Source of the DNA: Oceanobacillus neutriphilus
GTDB lineage: Bacteria; Bacillota; Bacilli; Bacillales; Amphibacillaceae
Direction of reading: 5' to 3'
DNA: 64,000 bases
Assembly (NCBI RefSeq): GCF_014645515.1
Contig: NZ_BMLW01000001.1
Location: 1 to 64,000 of the forward strand
Numbering within the stretch: position 1 is the first letter of the stretch; each line of letters opens with the position of its first letter. The position numbers and the translations under genes were made by a program. Positions 25,116-34,610 of the stretch are shown piece after piece. The notes beneath the pieces were generated by a model. That model was not told where the DNA came from, did no database searches, and worked only from the letters and a program-made list of their open reading frames with translations.

Positions 25116-26126
25116 CTATTCCCCCAGCAATTCAATTAGTTCAATCCGGCGATTTTCTTCTTGTGATAAAGCTGCCGCTTCGTTCAGACGGGTTAATTGA
25201 ATAACGTCTTCTTCTGTGATAGTTGGTTTCGATTTGCCATGTATTGCTGCAGCCCACTGTTCCATTGGAATTGGGAGAGACTCCTGTGCATCTTCTGGCT
25301 GTATCCATCCATTCCCCTCGAATTGACTGCTTCTTAAACGAATCTGTTCATCTTCAATAAGCAGTGTCCCTTCTGTTCCATAAAGTTCTAATTGAAAAGG
25401 GCTTCCATTTGATAAAAAGCTTGTTTCAATAATGCCCAAGCTGCCTGATTCATATTCCACAATAACAACAGCATTATCATCGGCACCAAGATTTCTTATA
25501 GAATGGAGTGATGCTTGCAATGCTTTCGCAGGACCAGCGAGCCGGTTAGTCAAATAGAACGGATGCGCCCCAAGATCAATGAGCGCCCCTCCCCCACTCT
25601 GTGCCGCATCAAAAAAACGTTCCGGCAGCCAACCGTAATTCCCATCTCCAGCAGCAACCGCACCATTATGCGCAAACCGGCAGCGAATTGTGGTTAAATC
25701 TCCAAGCCATCCTTTGTCTACTGCCTTTTGTGCGTACACATAATAATTCGCTGTCAGTCTCGGCATGGAAACTATCAGTTGTACCTGATTTGCTTTCACA
25801 GTTTTATAGATTTCTTCACATTCTTCAACCGTAAATGCCAATATCTTTTCCGTAAATATATGCTTTTTATGTTTTGCTGCGGCGATAATGATATCTTTAT
25901 GCAAACTTGTCGGTGTCGTAACAACAACAGCATCTATTTCCGGATTGTCCAGGACGGTTTGGAAGTTCACTTCAAAAGGAACTCCCAGTTCGTCTGCCCA
26001 TTTCTTTCCCCGCTCTTCCTCTTCATCCCAGACAAGCTGGACAGAAAGGTGTTCGTTTTCTTTCACTTCTCTTGCATAATCATCTGCATGTACATGCCAT
26101 CTGCTAAGTAATGCTACATTTATCAT
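25116..26126 (-). CDS. Gfo/Idh/MocA-family oxidoreductase (2), 336 aa
   Basis: Third, divergent member of the set: N-terminus 'INVALLSRWHVHADDYA' lacks the usual glycine-rich GxGxxG loop, having 'LLSRWHVHA' in its place. The 'TEKILAFT' active-site Lys and 'GGGALIDLGAHPFY' are present. Reduced dinucleotide binding or a non-redox role is possible. The ATG follows GGAGG. In operon with the other two oxidoreductases. Confidence 0.85.
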   Translation of the reverse strand: MINVALLSRWHVHADDYAREVKENEHLSVQLVWDEEEERGKKWADELGVPFEVNFQTVLDNPEIDAVVVTTPTSLHKDIIIAAAKHKKHIFTEKILAFTVEECEEIYKTVKANQVQLIVSMPRLTANYYVYAQKAVDKGWLGDLTTIRCRFAHNGAVAAGDGNYGWLPERFFDAAQSGGGALIDLGAHPFYLTNRLAGPAKALQASLHSIRNLGADDNAVVIVEYESGSLGIIETSFLSNGSPFQLELYGTEGTLLIEDEQIRLRSSQFEGNGWIQPEDAQESLPIPMEQWAAAIHGKSKPTITEEDVIQLTRLNEAAALSQEENRRIELIELLGE

Positions 26127-26189
26127 TTTTTTCCTCCTCTGTTAAGGAAACATATTATTTGTTAAATATTTTTTTAGAAAATACTCCAA

Positions 26190-27269
26190 TTAAAAATAAA
26201 CTGCTTTCCCTGTTTTCGCAGATTCATAGATCGCCTCCAAAATTTGCGTAACAACAAGTGCTTCTTCTGGTTTTACCGTTGGTTCTGTATCGTTGATAAT
26301 ACTTTCTATCCACAACCTCGCTTCCAAATCGGCATCATTTTCCGCTTTTCCTTCATAAAAGGCCACACCGCTGGTTGAGAGATCAATCTCATTGGTATAT
26401 AGTTTTCCAAAGTCCTCCCCATTAATTCGCAAGCCGTTTTTCATATCTGCGCCGCCCTCGGTACCACTGAGCGTACACTTTGCTTCATCCACATCTAATG
26501 AATTCAATGCCCAGCTCGCTTCCAGAGTAATCGTTGCCCCATTCTCCATTGTAATAAAACCGAATGCGGAATCTTCTACCGTAAATTTTTCCGGATCCCA
26601 AGGCCCCCATGCATTCGCGGCATCTTTCTTTTTGCCTAATTTATGATACGTGTTTCCCATGACAGACTTTGGTTTATAATTGTCCATCATCCATAAGGTA
26701 AGATCAAGCGCATGTGTTCCAATATCAATTAATGGTCCACCGCCCTGTTTTTCTTCATCCAAAAATACACCCCATGTTGGTACAGCCCGACGTCGAATCG
26801 CGTGTGCCTTCGCGAAATACACCTCCCCTAAATCTCCACGTTCAGTTACCTGATGCAGATGCTGGCTGTCTGGTCTAAAGCGGTTGTTGTAGCCAATCGT
26901 CAATTTCTTCCCAGTCCGGTATGCTGCTTCTACCATTTGTTTTGCTTCCTCTGAGGTTTTGGCCATTGGTTTCTCACACATTACATGCTTCCCGGCTTCC
27001 AGTGCAGCAATCGAGATTTCTGCATGAGAGATGTTCGGAGTCAGAACATGCACCACATCAATCGTCTGATCCTTCAATAATTTTTGGTAATCTTCATATA
27101 CTGTCGCGTCTTCTGTTCCATATGCCTGAGCCGCTTTTAATGCTTTTTCTTTCTCAATATCACAGAATGCTGTTAATGCTACTTCTTTTATTTTTGATAG
27201 GCTTGGAAGGTGTTTTCCATTAGCAATTCCTCCGCACCCGATAATAGCCACATTTAATTTTTTCGTCAT
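26190..27269 (-). CDS. Gfo/Idh/MocA-family oxidoreductase (3), 359 aa
   Basis: Rossmann motif 'AIIGCGGIANGKHLPSL', 'CEKPMAKT' with catalytic Lys, and 'GGPLIDIGTHALD'. Paralogue of the gene at 24061, sharing 'AKAHAIRRRAVPTWGVF'. ATG 27269 is better placed after GGAGG than the in-frame TTG at 27275. Probably oxidises or reduces a sugar imported by the transporter encoded upstream. Confidence 0.9.
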   Translation of the reverse strand: MTKKLNVAIIGCGGIANGKHLPSLSKIKEVALTAFCDIEKEKALKAAQAYGTEDATVYEDYQKLLKDQTIDVVHVLTPNISHAEISIAALEAGKHVMCEKPMAKTSEEAKQMVEAAYRTGKKLTIGYNNRFRPDSQHLHQVTERGDLGEVYFAKAHAIRRRAVPTWGVFLDEEKQGGGPLIDIGTHALDLTLWMMDNYKPKSVMGNTYHKLGKKKDAANAWGPWDPEKFTVEDSAFGFITMENGATITLEASWALNSLDVDEAKCTLSGTEGGADMKNGLRINGEDFGKLYTNEIDLSTSGVAFYEGKAENDADLEARLWIESIINDTEPTVKPEEALVVTQILEAIYESAKTGKAVYF

Positions 27270-27407
27270 ATTCAAATTCCTCCTGTTTTTTCAAAAAAGT
27301 TTTTACCTTGTTCATCAATTAAAGATTCAAAATGTATTTTCAAAAATGGAGCAGGCTCCAATAATACCAGCTTTAATTCCCTCCACTGTACGGCCCCTTT
27401 TCTTATT

Positions 27408-28274
27408 TCAGATTTCATTCCAGATGTTCTGAACATTGTTCAAACTAATTTTAGTAGCTTGTCTGCATTCTTCCATTCCTTCGAATTCAATTGAAATGTA
27501 TCCATCATAGCCGGATTGCTTGATGACATGGATGATATCGTACAAGTTGGTATCTCCATGTCCACTGATTGCTCCACGCAAATAATTACCTGAAGCTGTT
27601 TGAAACCAGCCTTCACCAAGATAATGCGCAGATGCTGGACGATAATAGAAATCCTTGATATGAATCATAGATGCATCTTTTATATTTTTCTTCACGGCAG
27701 CAACAGGGTCTTCATCCACACAGAGGAAATTTCCGACATCCAAAGTCGTTTTAAAATTTTCCCGATCCACACTGCTAAGTAAACGCTGAATTCGGTCGCT
27801 TGCCTGAACATAAAAACCATGATTTTCAATGCTGGTGACAATATCGTATTTCTTTGCGTAGTCAGCTATCCGTTGACAGGCTTCCACCAGCCGCGGCAGG
27901 TCTTTTTCAAACTGTTGAATCGACGTTTCCTGGATCGGTTTAAATGAAACATCATGCCGCATCCGCTTAACTCCTAATGCGTCAGCGACATCTACTTCTT
28001 TTTTGACACGCTCCACCTCCTGTTCATATGCTTCTGCTGCAGCCGGCAGAAAATCTGCACCAATAGCATAATTAGAAATTTCAATTCCAACCTCTTTTAC
28101 TCTTTCTTTAATTTTTTTAATTAAACCCGGATTATCGGTCAATGTATATCCCATTGGCACCAATTCAATATGCTTTCCTCCCTGAGCTGCTGTCAAATCA
28201 ATAACATCCAAAATGGTCATTTCTCCGTCATTCAGCGCCTTCACTAAACTATAAGAACTTATCCCAAGCTTCAT
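27408..28274 (-). CDS. Xylose-isomerase-like TIM-barrel protein, 288 aa
   Basis: Second TIM-barrel isomerase/epimerase of the locus, with metal-site segments 'SIENHGFYV', 'TLDVGNFLCVDEDP', 'MIHIKDFYYR' and 'ISIEFEGME'. ATG 28274 with GGAGGTG seven bases upstream. Proteins of this fold include inosose, hydroxypyruvate and keto-sugar isomerases and also lyases acting on 3-keto-glycosides; sequence alone does not choose. Confidence 0.87.
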   Translation of the reverse strand: MKLGISSYSLVKALNDGEMTILDVIDLTAAQGGKHIELVPMGYTLTDNPGLIKKIKERVKEVGIEISNYAIGADFLPAAAEAYEQEVERVKKEVDVADALGVKRMRHDVSFKPIQETSIQQFEKDLPRLVEACQRIADYAKKYDIVTSIENHGFYVQASDRIQRLLSSVDRENFKTTLDVGNFLCVDEDPVAAVKKNIKDASMIHIKDFYYRPASAHYLGEGWFQTASGNYLRGAISGHGDTNLYDIIHVIKQSGYDGYISIEFEGMEECRQATKISLNNVQNIWNEI

Positions 28275-28629
28275 TTTCGAACACCTCCAGCAGTTATTTG
28301 TTTCCTTTTCATATATCTAGTGTGTTTAAAATTTTCATGTCTGAAGGGACTGTGCCTTCCCAGGAAAACGATGGTATGATCCGCGCTTGCCCTGTATGTC
28401 TCCACGCAATCCTCTATTTCTTCACATTCCAATATTAAATGGCTGTTATATCCTGGCTCTTTCATAAGTTTGACGACCTTCTTTCTGCTATTTGCCGCAA
28501 ATTCATTTCAAAGTATTCAAACATACTTTTTTCTGGCGGTAAGTCGAAAGCGATTACATCATTCTATATGCATTTACTACTCAACTATTTTAACCTATCG
28601 ACATGTTTTTTCACATCATCCTTTCGTTG
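28275..28629. other. Intergenic stretch with cre-like site
   Basis: 355 bp between the binding-protein gene and the TIM-barrel gene. A 64-codon leftward frame (28465-28271) overlaps the next start but has a poorly spaced SD and no recognisable domain, so it is not called as a gene. The cre-like site at 28545-28558 is the only clear signal. Confidence 0.5.
28545..28558 (-). promoter_or_regulatory. cre-like site (CcpA)
   Basis: Minus-strand TGTAATCGCTTTCG matches the CcpA consensus TGWAANCGNTNWCA except at the last base. It sits between the third binding-protein gene and the catabolic genes. Confidence 0.5.
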
Positions 28630-30249
28630 TTAATCATTTTCTTTCCAGCGATTATAAGCATCCTGATAAATCTCCACGTAACGTTTGATATTCATCTTTT
28701 CAATGGTATCAACATAATTATCCCAGTTGGATAATGGCTCCACACCTGTAATAAATTTCGCCTCCATTTGTTCTACATAAGAATTCAAGTCCACTTCAAT
28801 ATTGTTTACTTCTTTTTGCTCCTCTTTTGTCAAATAAACAAGAGGATATCCGATTTCGCCAAACGGTTCAATCTTTTCCGCTGTTTCTTCCTTAATAAAT
28901 TGTTCAAATAGAGTATCTTCTCCCAGACTATCCAGATCATTTCTTAATGACGGTGTTGTAATACCATAGTCGGGAGTAAGCGAACCCCGATAATCCTCTG
29001 AAGACTCATATCCTTCCGGTGTATCAAGCTTCTGCTTCGTTCCTTCTTCTTCATCTTCCCACTCCCATAGATGCCCTTCTGGTCCCATATTCAAATATTC
29101 AAATCCTTCGCTGGAGTAGAAATAATCAATCCAGCGAATCGATGCTGCCGGATTCGGATTACTTTCTGAAATAGAGAAGGCGCCTCTGGACATCCCGTGA
29201 CCAAGAGGAATTACAGGCTCTCTGGAATTGTCATTCGTCAAAGGATAAAACATTGGATTCCCGACAGCTTCTTCTTCCGGTTCTCCAGTAGTAAAGAAAG
29301 AGTACCAATCCGGGAAAACACCAATGCGGCTGTCTTGACCTTTGGCCTTTTTCTGTTCATCAGACTGAGAAAATGTTTCCGAATCCAATAACCCTTCTTC
29401 ATAAAGTTTATGCATATACGTCAAATACTCTTTATATGCTTCTTCCATTGGGGCATAACGCACTTTTCCATTATTTTCTTCAATTCCCCATTCCTTGATA
29501 CCAAATGCTGCAAGCAGCCATGGACGGGAGCTTTCCATTTTTACATCCAATAACGGAATTTCATCAGCTTGTCCATTTCCGTTTGGATCTTCTTCTTTAA
29601 ACCGTTTCAATAATTCATAGAATTCATCTGTAGTTTTGGGTAATTCCTCAACTCCTAGTTCTTCCAGCCATTTCCCGTTATACCATAATGGCCCTGTATA
29701 CCATTGAGCAGTTGTTTCATCACTGACCATCGGCAAGGAATAGATGTGGCCATCAACAGTTGTAATCGACTTTTTAATATCCGGTCTTTCTTCCAGCAGT
29801 TTTTTCAAATTTGGTGCATATTCTTCAATCAATTCTTCCAATGGGATAAGTACACCCTGCTCTCCATAATCGACCTCCATCCCAGGTGTCAAATTATCTG
29901 TGCCTGCACCGTAAATAATGTCCCCTATATCCCCGCTGGTAAAGGCAAGGTTCAGCTTTGTCTGAAAATCACTGACCGGAGGCGTAACGTATTTGAATTG
30001 AATGTTGGTCTTCTCTGTATAGTCCTTCAGCAGCTCCATGTTTTCCCACTCTTCGATTCCGTTTCCCGGAGCCATCATTGTTAATTGTATTTCTTCATCC
30101 ACAATAGGCAATCCCTCTTTGTTGACCTCCGCTTCTGCTGCTTTTTGTGCATTTGCATCTCTTTTTTTCGTTTCTTCATCTGAACCGCATGCTGCCATTA
30201 TGGTAATGAATAGCATTAAAGTTACTAGCAACCTCCAAGTTTGTTTCAC
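28630..30249 (-). CDS. Sugar-binding lipoprotein of ABC importer (paralogue 1), 539 aa
   Basis: Extracellular family 1 binding protein of the LplA/YtcQ/YesO type. Signal peptide and lipobox 'IMAACG'. Typical segments: 'FPLTND', 'ASIRWIDYFYSSEGFEYLNMGPEG' and a C-terminus 'WDNYVDTIEKMN'. The GTG at 30249 is preferred because AAAGGAG lies just before it and overlaps the upstream ATG 30267. It follows the two permease genes; two close paralogues lie further upstream. Confidence 0.9.
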   Translation of the reverse strand: MKQTWRLLVTLMLFITIMAACGSDEETKKRDANAQKAAEAEVNKEGLPIVDEEIQLTMMAPGNGIEEWENMELLKDYTEKTNIQFKYVTPPVSDFQTKLNLAFTSGDIGDIIYGAGTDNLTPGMEVDYGEQGVLIPLEELIEEYAPNLKKLLEERPDIKKSITTVDGHIYSLPMVSDETTAQWYTGPLWYNGKWLEELGVEELPKTTDEFYELLKRFKEEDPNGNGQADEIPLLDVKMESSRPWLLAAFGIKEWGIEENNGKVRYAPMEEAYKEYLTYMHKLYEEGLLDSETFSQSDEQKKAKGQDSRIGVFPDWYSFFTTGEPEEEAVGNPMFYPLTNDNSREPVIPLGHGMSRGAFSISESNPNPAASIRWIDYFYSSEGFEYLNMGPEGHLWEWEDEEEGTKQKLDTPEGYESSEDYRGSLTPDYGITTPSLRNDLDSLGEDTLFEQFIKEETAEKIEPFGEIGYPLVYLTKEEQKEVNNIEVDLNSYVEQMEAKFITGVEPLSNWDNYVDTIEKMNIKRYVEIYQDAYNRWKEND

Positions 30250-30303
30250 TGTTATTCTCCTTTCCATTTTACAAATAATCCATAAATTTCACATTATTCA
30301 TCT

Positions 30304-31212
30304 CTAACCTTTTAGCGAGCCGATCATAACACCCTTTACGAAGAAGCGTTGTAAAAATGGATATATAATAATAATCGGCAAGGTGGAAACAATCATTACA
30401 CCATATTTGATAACTGCTGCAAGTTGTTGCTTACTGTGCATTGCTTCTGCCATACTTCCTGTTACATCCGTATTCTGTGAAGCCATTTCTTGTAAAACAA
30501 GTATTTCTCTCAAAACGAGCTGAAGCGGAAACAGTTCTTTGTCTGATAAATAAATTAATGCATTAAAGTAGCCGTTCCAGTGTCCTACACCATAGAATAG
30601 TCCCATTACTGCGATAATAGGCATAGACAGCGGCAATATGATTTTGAAAAACATTTTAAAGTTAGATGCTCCGTCAATAATTGCCGCTTCCTCCAGTTCT
30701 TTCGGGATCGTTGACTGGAAAAATACCCTGGCAATAACAATATTCCAGACAGCCGCTGCATTTGGCAGAACCATTGCCCAAATGGTGTCGATTAACCCAA
30801 GACTTTTTACAACCAGATAAGTAGGGATCAACCCGCCACTGAAAAACATAGTAATTACGAACATTGCCATGAATAAATTTCTGCCCGCAAAATCCTTCCT
30901 CGACAAGGCATATGCTGCAGGTATAGTTACGGCAAGATTAATTGTTGTCCCTAATACTGTATAGAATACGGTATTTAAATACCCTTTCCAGATTGCACCA
31001 TTTTCAAAAATAATGCGATACCCTTCAAACGTTATTCCTTTAGGAAAAAGCCACATTTTTCCCGAATTCACATCGGCAGGGTCACTAATAGATGCACTGA
31101 TTATATATACCAGAGGATACAGTACAATTAACGTAGCAAAACCCAGGAAAACGTAAATCAGAATTTTTATAATCTTATCGGTCATTGTTTCACTGATAGC
31201 TGAATTCATCAA
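30304..31212 (-). CDS. Carbohydrate ABC permease, LplC/YtcP type, 302 aa
   Basis: Six-segment inner-membrane permease. EAA coupling motif 'KELEEAAIIDGASNFKMFFKIILPLSMP'-like segment (about 183-210) is clear, and N-terminal 'YPLVYIISASISDPADVNSGKMWLFPKG' is typical of the LplC group. Pairs with the permease at 31225. No ATPase gene is present in the locus, so a shared MsmX-type ATPase elsewhere is expected (family knowledge). Confidence 0.92.
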   Translation of the reverse strand: MMNSAISETMTDKIIKILIYVFLGFATLIVLYPLVYIISASISDPADVNSGKMWLFPKGITFEGYRIIFENGAIWKGYLNTVFYTVLGTTINLAVTIPAAYALSRKDFAGRNLFMAMFVITMFFSGGLIPTYLVVKSLGLIDTIWAMVLPNAAAVWNIVIARVFFQSTIPKELEEAAIIDGASNFKMFFKIILPLSMPIIAVMGLFYGVGHWNGYFNALIYLSDKELFPLQLVLREILVLQEMASQNTDVTGSMAEAMHSKQQLAAVIKYGVMIVSTLPIIIIYPFLQRFFVKGVMIGSLKG

Positions 31213-31224
31213 AACCCTCCCTTT

Positions 31225-32217
31225 TTACCATAAACTTGTTTCTGATCGTTTTTTTGCAATTTGGTTAACAGTAATAAGCAGAATTGCGTTAATTACTGAG
31301 TTAAATAGACCGACGGCAGCTGCAAAACTGTACTGTGCGTCCAACAATCCAGCCTGATAAACAAATGTTGCGATAACATTAGACGATTCCAAGTTAAGCG
31401 GATTTTGTAAAAGCAAGATTTTCTCGAACCCCATTGCCATGATATTTCCCAGGTTCATAATTAACAGTATAATCATCGTCGGTACGAGAGCGGGAACGTT
31501 GATATGCCAAATCCGCTGTAGTCTGGTTGCTCCATCTACAATTGCTGCTTCATGATGCTGTGGATCCACTCCGGAAAGCGCCGCCAAATAAATAATCGTT
31601 CCCCAGCCAGTGCTTTGCCATACGCCGGAAAAAACATATACTGTCTTAAACCATTTCGGATCACTCATAAAAGGAATTGGATCGAATCCCAATAATGTAA
31701 GCCCGTGGTTTATAATCCCCGTTGCAGGAGAAAGAAAAGCAATAATCATACCGGCCATTACTACAACTGATATAAAATGGGGTGCATAAGTGACTGTTTG
31801 TACCGTTCTTTTATATAGCCCGTCCTTTGCTTCGTTTAAAGCCAGCGCCAAAATAATAGGCAGTGGAAATCCGATGATTAATTCATACACGCTGAGTCCC
31901 AGCGTATTCTTTATAAGATCCCAGAAATAATATGAATCAAAAAATCGTTTAAAATGTTCCAGCCCTACCCATTCGCTTCCCCAAATCCCGCTCGAAGGAA
32001 TAAAATCTTTAAAAGCAATTTGAATGCCGTACATTGGAATATAATGAAAAATAAAAAAATATAAAAAGGCAGGTAAAATAAATATGTACAGCTGCCAATT
32101 CTGTAATATTTTTTTATTCTTCTTTTTTGGCTTCGGCAGTTTTGTCGGAACTTTCCTGCTTTTTGGTGTTTGCTGCTTTTCTTCCTCGGTTAACACCGTT
32201 GCCGTATTTGAATCCAT
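31225..32217 (-). CDS. Carbohydrate ABC permease, LplB type, 330 aa
   Basis: Partner permease. A basic, Pro/Lys-rich N-terminal tail (about 10-38) precedes 'LYIFILPAFLYFFIFHYIPMYGIQIAF', typical of LplB; EAA motif in 'HHEAAIVDGATRLQRIWHINVP'. ATG 32217 is used because AGGAGG immediately precedes it; the ATG at 32235 lies upstream of that SD. Confidence 0.92.
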   Translation of the reverse strand: MDSNTATVLTEEEKQQTPKSRKVPTKLPKPKKKNKKILQNWQLYIFILPAFLYFFIFHYIPMYGIQIAFKDFIPSSGIWGSEWVGLEHFKRFFDSYYFWDLIKNTLGLSVYELIIGFPLPIILALALNEAKDGLYKRTVQTVTYAPHFISVVVMAGMIIAFLSPATGIINHGLTLLGFDPIPFMSDPKWFKTVYVFSGVWQSTGWGTIIYLAALSGVDPQHHEAAIVDGATRLQRIWHINVPALVPTMIILLIMNLGNIMAMGFEKILLLQNPLNLESSNVIATFVYQAGLLDAQYSFAAAVGLFNSVINAILLITVNQIAKKRSETSLW

Positions 32218-32358
32218 ATCCTTTCCTCCTCTCATGTAACTGCTTTCATTCTAGATTTTTCTGAATAGAGATTCAATATGTATATTTGGTTAAAACTTGT
32301 CGACATTCCCTGGAAGAATCGCTTTACCGCCCGCCCACCAATAAACTTAAATATTTAA

Positions 32359-32387
32359 GATATGTTAAATTTGTTCATCTATGTCAA
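32359..32387 (-). promoter_or_regulatory. Promoter of permease operon
   Basis: TTGACA (32387-32382), 17 bases, CATATC (32364-32359) on the minus strand. The -35 is consensus and the -10 weak, suggesting a need for an activator such as the AraC-type regulator. Confidence 0.55.
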
Positions 32388-32416
32388 ATACGTTGAAACC
32401 ATGATAAACGCTGTAA

Positions 32417-32430
32417 TGGCACCGTTTACA
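32417..32430 (-). promoter_or_regulatory. cre-like site upstream of permease promoter
   Basis: TGTAAACGGTGCCA on the minus strand matches TGWAANCGNTNWCA at all but one position. It is centred about 40 bp upstream of the -35 hexamer. Confidence 0.55.
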
Positions 32431-32665
32431 AATTATGCAGTAATCAAACCATCTACTGGTTTGCTCCCCCTTCTGCGTATAACGCAAAAGGAGAATCAGC
32501 CCTCCGCAAAAAGCAAATAAAAAGCCGATAAAAGAATTCGAGACATATTGAATATACTTGATTAACCAAGTATGACCGTTCCCGTAATTTTCTTATCAAC
32601 CGGATAGTATCATCACAGTAGAAGTAAGTGACATCCTCATTTTCAAGACATATGAGAAATCTATA

Positions 32666-32717
32666 AAGAAGCCTGATATATACTCGTTTAAAAAACAAGT
32701 TATCAGGCTTCTTTTCC
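32666..32717. terminator. Hairpin after second binding-protein gene
   Basis: Thirteen-base perfect stem AAGAAGCCTGATA / TATCAGGCTTCTT with a 22-base loop. T residues follow on the plus strand and only partly on the minus strand. It lies about 80 bp after the gene at 32796. Confidence 0.5.
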
Positions 32718-32795
32718 CTATTTACATTTCTACTTAGCGAATGAATTAATTTAATTATATATATTTCTTAGTTTTATAGTTAGATTCAACTTCTA

Positions 32796-34406
32796 TTAAT
32801 CACTTTCTTTCCATCGATCATAAGCTTGCTGATAGATTTCCACATATTCTTCTGTATTCATTTTCTGAACTGTTTCTACATAACTATCCCAATTGGATAA
32901 TGGTTCTACGCCTGTAATAAACTTTGCTTCCATTTGCTGGACATAGGATTTTAAATCTACTTCGATCGTATTAACTTTCTTTTGCTCGTCTGTTGTTAAA
33001 TAGACTAAAGGAAAAGGTACTTCTGCATAAGGTTTGATTTTTTCTTTTGTTTCCGCGGCAATAAATTTATCGAAATCTGATTCTTCTAATCCACGGATTG
33101 GACCACTCTTTGTTGGTGTCGGAATCCCGTAATCCGGAGAAATAGTGGCTCGGAAATCTTCCCTGGAATCATAGCCTTGAGGGACATCGAGTAATTTTCT
33201 CTTTTCTCCTTTCCACTCCCAAAGCTCTCCTTCCGGTCCCATGTTTAAAAATTCATAGCCTTCCTGCGAATAAAAATAATCAATCCATCTAATCGATGCT
33301 TCCGGATTAGGATTTTTATTTGTAATAGAGAAGGTTCCTCGCTCAATTGCAGGATTTCTCGGTACAATTGGCTCCTCTGAAACAGGGCTTGTCAAAGGCT
33401 GGAACATCGGATTGTTCATCGATTCGTCTTCTCCTTCTCCAGTGGTAAAAAATGAAAAGTAATCTGGAAAAGCTCCTACTCTGTTATTCTGTCCTTTTGC
33501 CTTCTTTTGTTCATCTGCTTGTGAAAATGTCTCCGGGTCCAATAATTTTTCGTTATAAAGTTTATTCATATATGTTAAATATGATTTATACTCCTCTGTA
33601 ATTGGAGTATATCGGACTTTTCCATTCTGTTCTTCAATCCCCCACTCCTTCATCCCAAAAGCACCTAACATCCAATGACGTGTGCTATCCATGTTCACAT
33701 CAATCATCGGAATCTCATCGGCTTCCCCATTTCCATTAGGGTCTTCATCTCTAAAACGAACCAGAAGTTCATAAAATTCATCTGTTGTTTCGGGTAATTC
33801 TTTTACATCAAGCGCTTCCAGCCATTTTCCGTTATACCAGATTGGTCCTTTGTACCAGATTGAGGTTGAACCGACAGACACTCTCGGCAAGGAATAAATA
33901 TGTCCGTCCACAGTAGTGATAGATCTTTTTACGTCTGGATTTTCTTCTAACATTTTTTTGATATTTGGAGCATACTCTTCAATTAATTCTTCTAAAGGAA
34001 TTAATAACCCTTGTTCTCCGTAATCTACTTCCATCGCGGGGGTTAAATCATCAGACCCGGCAGCGTAGATAATATCTCCTATATCTTCACTTGCAAAGGC
34101 TAAATTAAGCTTCGTTTGAAAATCATTCATTGGAGGGGTGGTGTATTTAAATTTGACATTTGTCATATCTGAATAGGCAATTAAAGTTTCCATATTGCTC
34201 CATTCCTCCATACCGGCACCTGGCGCCATCAGGTTCAACTCTATCTCTTCATCTACGATAGGAAAACCTTCTTTATTTACATCTACACTTGCAGCATGTT
34301 CCATTTTTTTATTTTCTTCATCATCCTCCTTCTCCGTTGTAGCACATGCTGTCAATATAGACATCAATAAGGTAACAGCTATAAATAATTTCCAAATCTC
34401 CCTCAT
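32796..34406 (-). CDS. Sugar-binding lipoprotein (paralogue 2), 536 aa
   Basis: Very similar along its whole length to the protein at 28630: lipobox 'ILTACATT', the shared 'FPIVDEEIELNLMAPGAGMEEW' start of the mature domain, 'VSVGSTSIWYKGPIWYNGKW', and 'WDSYVETVQKMN' near the end. It stands alone between two hairpin-bounded intergenic regions, with SD GGGGGA before ATG 34406. No cre site was seen upstream. Confidence 0.9.
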   Translation of the reverse strand: MREIWKLFIAVTLLMSILTACATTEKEDDEENKKMEHAASVDVNKEGFPIVDEEIELNLMAPGAGMEEWSNMETLIAYSDMTNVKFKYTTPPMNDFQTKLNLAFASEDIGDIIYAAGSDDLTPAMEVDYGEQGLLIPLEELIEEYAPNIKKMLEENPDVKRSITTVDGHIYSLPRVSVGSTSIWYKGPIWYNGKWLEALDVKELPETTDEFYELLVRFRDEDPNGNGEADEIPMIDVNMDSTRHWMLGAFGMKEWGIEEQNGKVRYTPITEEYKSYLTYMNKLYNEKLLDPETFSQADEQKKAKGQNNRVGAFPDYFSFFTTGEGEDESMNNPMFQPLTSPVSEEPIVPRNPAIERGTFSITNKNPNPEASIRWIDYFYSQEGYEFLNMGPEGELWEWKGEKRKLLDVPQGYDSREDFRATISPDYGIPTPTKSGPIRGLEESDFDKFIAAETKEKIKPYAEVPFPLVYLTTDEQKKVNTIEVDLKSYVQQMEAKFITGVEPLSNWDSYVETVQKMNTEEYVEIYQQAYDRWKESD

Positions 34407-34610
34407 TTTAATCCCCCAATATAGTAATTTATTAACTTTTTTATTTAAAATCGCTCCATAAGTCCAGCAATCATTGAGATAGTACTACAATAGAATTTTT
34501 CACTATTTCTCTATATAGAAAGATTGCCGGACAAAAACTTATTTTTTAAGAACACTGCCCGGATCTAGGGAATTTTAGGGTATACATATTAGTGAAAACA
34601 AGCAGGGAAT

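Larger units (their letters stand above)
32236..32795. other. Non-coding stretch with promoter and hairpin
   Basis: 560 bp without a convincing gene. It holds a promoter and cre-like site for the permease operon (32359-32430) and a 13-bp hairpin (32666-32678 with 32701-32713). Remaining frames are short and lack ribosome sites. Confidence 0.6.

Noticed and set aside
28271-28465. 64-codon leftward frame overlapping the start of the TIM-barrel gene
   Set aside because: The SD-like AGAAGG is too far from the ATG, there is no recognisable domain, and the frame covers regulatory sequence. Conservation in relatives would be needed.
32453-32698. 81-codon leftward frame between binding-protein and permease genes
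   Set aside because: No SD, odd composition (many Arg, Tyr, Phe, Cys), and it covers the hairpin at 32666-32713.
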